Assembly (NCBI GenBank): GCA_030740415.1
Contig: JASLXI010000014.1
Span: forward strand, 1 to 9,574
Reading direction: 5' to 3'
DNA from: Dehalococcoidia bacterium
GTDB lineage: Bacteria; Chloroflexota; Dehalococcoidia; UBA2985
DNA: 9,574 nucleotides
Part shown: positions 7,747 to 9,574 of the stretch, piece after piece
Numbering within the stretch: position 1 is the stretch's first letter
Layout of the letters: each line of letters begins with the position of its first letter
Position numbers and translations under genes: made by a program
Notes under the pieces: generated by a model
The model's input: the letters and a program-made list of their open reading frames with translations, nothing else
What the model was told of the DNA's origin: nothing
The model's database searches: none

Positions 7747-7990
7747 TCACGCTATGTAGCGTGGATAACGCCACAGCTGTCAGCGTTGAGAGTGTGCCCA
7801 GTGTTACAGGCGATGTCCTCGTAACGGACTCCAGGGAGTAGGAAAGTCCTCGAATGCTAATGGATATTATGAAACAGGCAGGATGTATCCTGCATCACAA
7901 GCAGACCCCCTGCTTCTTATAGGTTGTCTTGTCTCGAAAAGATCGCGGCTTTTGGCGAGCCCAGCAGGAAAGAGATTGCCGAAATGAATG
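7747..7990. other. Intergenic region between the two PAP2 genes, with paired hairpins
   Basis: No intact gene is seen. Two adjacent inverted repeats are present. GCAGGAT (7878-7884) pairs with ATCCTGC (7887-7893). AAGCAG (7899-7904) pairs with CTGCTT (7910-7915). They lie downstream of the intact PAP2 gene on the minus strand and could end its transcript, but neither is followed by a clear T-run. On the minus strand, about 7860-7747 also contains a Leu/Thr/Ala-rich hydrophobic frame ending SVID, which may be the displaced N-terminus of the broken PAP2 copy. Confidence 0.4.
7878..7915 (-). terminator. Weak candidate terminator of the intact PAP2 gene (two hairpins)
   Basis: Two small perfect stems follow each other: 6 bp with a 5-nt loop and 7 bp with a 2-nt loop. 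They are about 75-110 nt past the stop codon. The T-rich tail on the minus strand is poor (CTGTTTCAT), so this may instead be a protein-binding site or nothing functional. Confidence 0.25.
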
Positions 7991-8620
7991 CTAGAGAGCC
8001 TTGGATGGCTCTATTTGAGGGGTGTACTGGTGGTGAAGGTGAATCAAGAGACTAAGGATGATGCCGCCTAACAAGAAGCCACCGAGGACATCGCTGGGCC
8101 AGTGGGCACCAAGGTACACTCTGGAGACGCCCATGAGGATGATCAGTGATAGGAACAAGAGCCGTAGAAAGGGTATCATCCTTCTCCAGGGAACGACGAT
8201 GGGGGTCAGATAAAAAAACAACCCGAATAGGACCATGGCAGTATAGGCGTGGCCGCTGGGGAAGCCCAAACCGGTTACGTCTCTCAAGATAACCACTAGG
8301 TCCTCCGTTGGACGGGGCCTGTCTACCAGGACCTTTAACACAGGATTTATTGCCAGACTGAGCAATGCGGCGCCGAGAACTATGTATTCTGCCCTTTGCT
8401 TCTTCCAAAGGAACCAGATAAAGCAGGCTAATCCCAACACTGCCATTGGCAGCGCCCTTCCAATTGTCGAGACCATCCCCATTGTCTCTTCCCAACGAGA
8501 GAGTCTGATCTCTTGAATGGCTTTGGCCAAAAAGAGGTCCCCTAAGAAATAGTCCTGAATGGCTGCTGCTGAGGAGAGAAGAATAGCTATTAGGATTGCT
8601 ACTGAGAGCTTAACTTTCAT
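7991..8620 (-). CDS. PAP2-superfamily membrane phosphatase
   Basis: This 209-residue integral membrane protein carries the full PAP2 acid phosphatase signature. Motif 1 is Lys96-X6-Arg103-Pro104 (LKVLVDRPRP), motif 2 is Pro121-Ser-Gly-His124, and motif 3 is Ser166-Arg167-X5-His173-X3-Asp177. His124 and His173 are the expected proton donor and nucleophile. About six hydrophobic segments are visible, the first at residues 5-22. Members remove phosphate from lipid phosphates such as phosphatidic acid or undecaprenyl pyrophosphate at the membrane; the substrate here cannot be told. The frame stays open upstream to 9037, but I place the start at ATG 8618-8620. The upstream part is Ser/Thr/Arg-rich and not PAP2-like, and a promoter overlaps it. 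No Shine-Dalgarno sequence precedes the ATG, consistent with a leaderless transcript. The stop is TAG. Confidence 0.92.
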   Translation of the reverse strand: MKVKLSVAILIAILLSSAAAIQDYFLGDLFLAKAIQEIRLSRWEETMGMVSTIGRALPMAVLGLACFIWFLWKKQRAEYIVLGAALLSLAINPVLKVLVDRPRPTEDLVVILRDVTGLGFPSGHAYTAMVLFGLFFYLTPIVVPWRRMIPFLRLLFLSLIILMGVSRVYLGAHWPSDVLGGFLLGGIILSLLIHLHHQYTPQIEPSKAL

Positions 8621-8627
8621 GACGGGT

Positions 8628-8656
8628 ATAGTAACAGTGGTGTCCCGGCAAGTCAA
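8628..8656 (-). promoter_or_regulatory. Promoter of the intact PAP2 gene, predicting a leaderless mRNA
   Basis: On the minus strand, TTGACT (8651-8656) and TACTAT (8628-8633) are 17 bp apart, with TG one base before the -10 (TGTTACTAT). Only 7 nt separate the -10 from the ATG at 8620, so transcription would begin at or next to the start codon. This also argues against any start further upstream. Confidence 0.6.
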
Positions 8657-8728
8657 TCGAGATATAAGTACCTCAAAAGTGTAATGGTGTCCCTCCCGGG
8701 TCCTGGCTCCATACATTACTATGGGGCA

Positions 8729-8757
8729 TTGACTGGGCTCCGTGGGGCAGATAACAT
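8729..8757 (+). promoter_or_regulatory. Promoter of the MscS-family gene
   Basis: TTGACT (8729-8734) and TAACAT (8752-8757) are separated by 17 bp. There is no TGn before the -10. The predicted start is near 8763-8765, giving a leader of about 125 nt before the channel gene. Confidence 0.5.
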
Positions 8758-8762
8758 TGCTC

Positions 8763-8876
8763 ATGGGAGAGATAGTACTCCGCATTTGCTGCGTAAGACT
8801 AACCATAGACGGTTCCCAGCCATGGGTTGTTGAAGGTCCAATGCACCGAAGTTGGTTATGGCGCGAAGGGGAATAA
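8763..8876 (+). other. Possible 37-codon leader reading frame before the MscS gene
   Basis: An ATG at 8763, almost at the predicted transcription start, opens 37 codons that end in TAA at 8874-8876. That stop overlaps the AAGGAG ribosome site of the next gene. The peptide (beginning MGEIVLRICCVRL) is not recognised and has no ribosome site of its own, so translation would have to be leaderless. It may be a chance frame. Confidence 0.2.
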
Positions 8877-8888
8877 GGAGCTTTGTTC

Positions 8889-9574
8889 ATGGACAGGGAG
8901 CTCTTTGCAGAGATAACCACCGGAGAACTCATATATATGGGTTCGGCCATGCTTGTGGGCCTAGTGCTGGCTCTGGCAGTACGGCTGATCGCCAATAGGT
9001 TGAAGGCCAGGCTACTGCGGCGCGCTAGAACAAGCATAAGAGCGCAGCTCGTGAACGATGTGGATGGCGCACTATCCCTCTGGACTGTCGTGCTTGGCGT
9101 GTATCTGGGTCTTCTGGGACTGTCTCTTCTGGAAGACTATCTATTTGTCTTAAGGCAAGGCTTTACCGTCATCAGCATAATCGTGGTGGTCTACGCCGTC
9201 GTAAGGATGCAGGGTCACGCCATTGGCTGGTACACCAAGCGGATGGGCCGCAGGACAGGTCAGACCAAAGTGCTGAACTCCATGGTTCCAATGGCCAAGC
9301 GCATAGTTGGCCTCGCCATCATGGCCATGGGCACTCTGATTATCCTAGACCAGCTGGGGATATCCATCGCTCCTCTGGTGGCAGGTCTTGGTATTACCGG
9401 TTTGGCTGTAGCCTTGGCTCTCCAAGGTACTCTAACCAACTTCTTCGCGGGGCTCAATGTGCTGACTGATGGTTCCATCCGCGTTGGGGACTTTGTAGAA
9501 TTGGAAGGCGGCTTGAGTGGAGAAGTTGACCAGATTGGGTGGCGGACCACCAGGATTCGCATGTTTGTGAATAA
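8889..9574 (+). CDS. MscS-family mechanosensitive ion channel (partial, 3' end outside window)
   Basis: This is an inner-membrane channel subunit that opens under membrane tension to release solutes during osmotic downshock. The first 228 codons are present. Hydrophobic segments lie at about residues 14-33, 66-80, 90-104 and 140-155. The pore-lining helix follows (GLGITGLAVALALQGTLTNF, about 166-185), with the small-residue Gly/Ala pattern of MscS TM3. After FFAGLNVLTDGSIRVGDFVE (185-204) comes the start of the beta domain, and the gene is cut at the window end within it. The N-terminal membrane part is larger than the three helices of E. coli MscS, so this is an MscS-like (YnaI/YbdG-like or MscMJ-like) protein rather than MscS itself. 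The ATG is preceded by AAGGAG at 8875-8880, 8 nt upstream. The neighbouring PAP2 gene is divergent. Confidence 0.9.
   Translation, partial: MDRELFAEITTGELIYMGSAMLVGLVLALAVRLIANRLKARLLRRARTSIRAQLVNDVDGALSLWTVVLGVYLGLLGLSLLEDYLFVLRQGFTVISIIVVVYAVVRMQGHAIGWYTKRMGRRTGQTKVLNSMVPMAKRIVGLAIMAMGTLIILDQLGISIAPLVAGLGITGLAVALALQGTLTNFFAGLNVLTDGSIRVGDFVELEGGLSGEVDQIGWRTTRIRMFVN

Noticed and set aside
8621..9037. Upstream open extension of the intact PAP2 frame (139 extra residues)
   Set aside because: The extension is Ser/Thr/Arg/Pro-rich, unlike a membrane protein N-terminus, and overlaps the divergent MscS gene and two promoters. The ATG at 8620 gives a normal-length PAP2 protein.
1..9574. CRISPR arrays, tRNA/rRNA genes, insertion sequences, attachment sites
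   Set aside because: I saw no repeated spacers, tRNA cloverleaf, rRNA sequence, transposase frame or terminal inverted repeats.

Overview
The window reads as an ordinary bacterial chromosome segment of moderate GC. Its core is a complete SUF iron-sulfur cluster assembly operon, sufB-sufC-sufD-sufS-sufU, on the plus strand (about 1605-7100). The scaffold protein is the Gram-positive type SufU rather than IscU or SufE. Together with a CBS-less GuaB3-type IMP dehydrogenase homologue, this suggests a lineage such as Chloroflexota (Dehalococcoidia-like), or more loosely an actinobacterial or cyanobacterial relative. That assignment is inference; there is no rRNA or marker gene here to fix it.

Layout. 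1-127: no gene seen. 128-1270 (minus): guaB3-type gene with a TTG start. 1271-1604: intergenic region with two divergent sigma70-like promoters, one for guaB3 and one for sufB. The sufB promoter is followed at once by a perfect 29-bp inverted repeat (1468-1496), the best regulatory signal in the window. 1605-6469: sufB, sufC, sufD and sufS, tightly packed, with overlapping or nearly touching ends for B-C-D. 6470-6590: a wider gap with a possible internal extended -10 promoter. 6591-7100: sufU. 7102-7746 (minus): a PAP2-superfamily gene, tail to tail with sufU, interrupted by an in-frame TGA where its paralogue has a conserved Trp; I call it a pseudogene. 7991-8620 (minus): an intact PAP2 membrane phosphatase whose promoter implies a leaderless transcript. 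8889-9574 (plus): an MscS-family mechanosensitive channel, cut by the window end.

How the genes work together. SufS removes sulfur from cysteine, SufU accepts or relays the persulfide, and the SufB-SufC-SufD complex builds the cluster with ATP. All the key residues I could check are present (SufB Cys395 and Glu422-His423-Glu424; SufC ATPase motifs; SufD His388; SufS Lys225 and Cys365; SufU Cys46/Asp48/Cys71/Cys135). The PAP2 and MscS genes are membrane-lipid and osmotic-stress functions with no visible link to SUF.

I did not find a new multi-gene system. The points most worth checking are the operator-like palindrome on the suf promoter, the nonsense-interrupted PAP2 copy, and a recurring promoter form (TTGACT, 17-bp spacer, usually TGn before the -10) seen four times.
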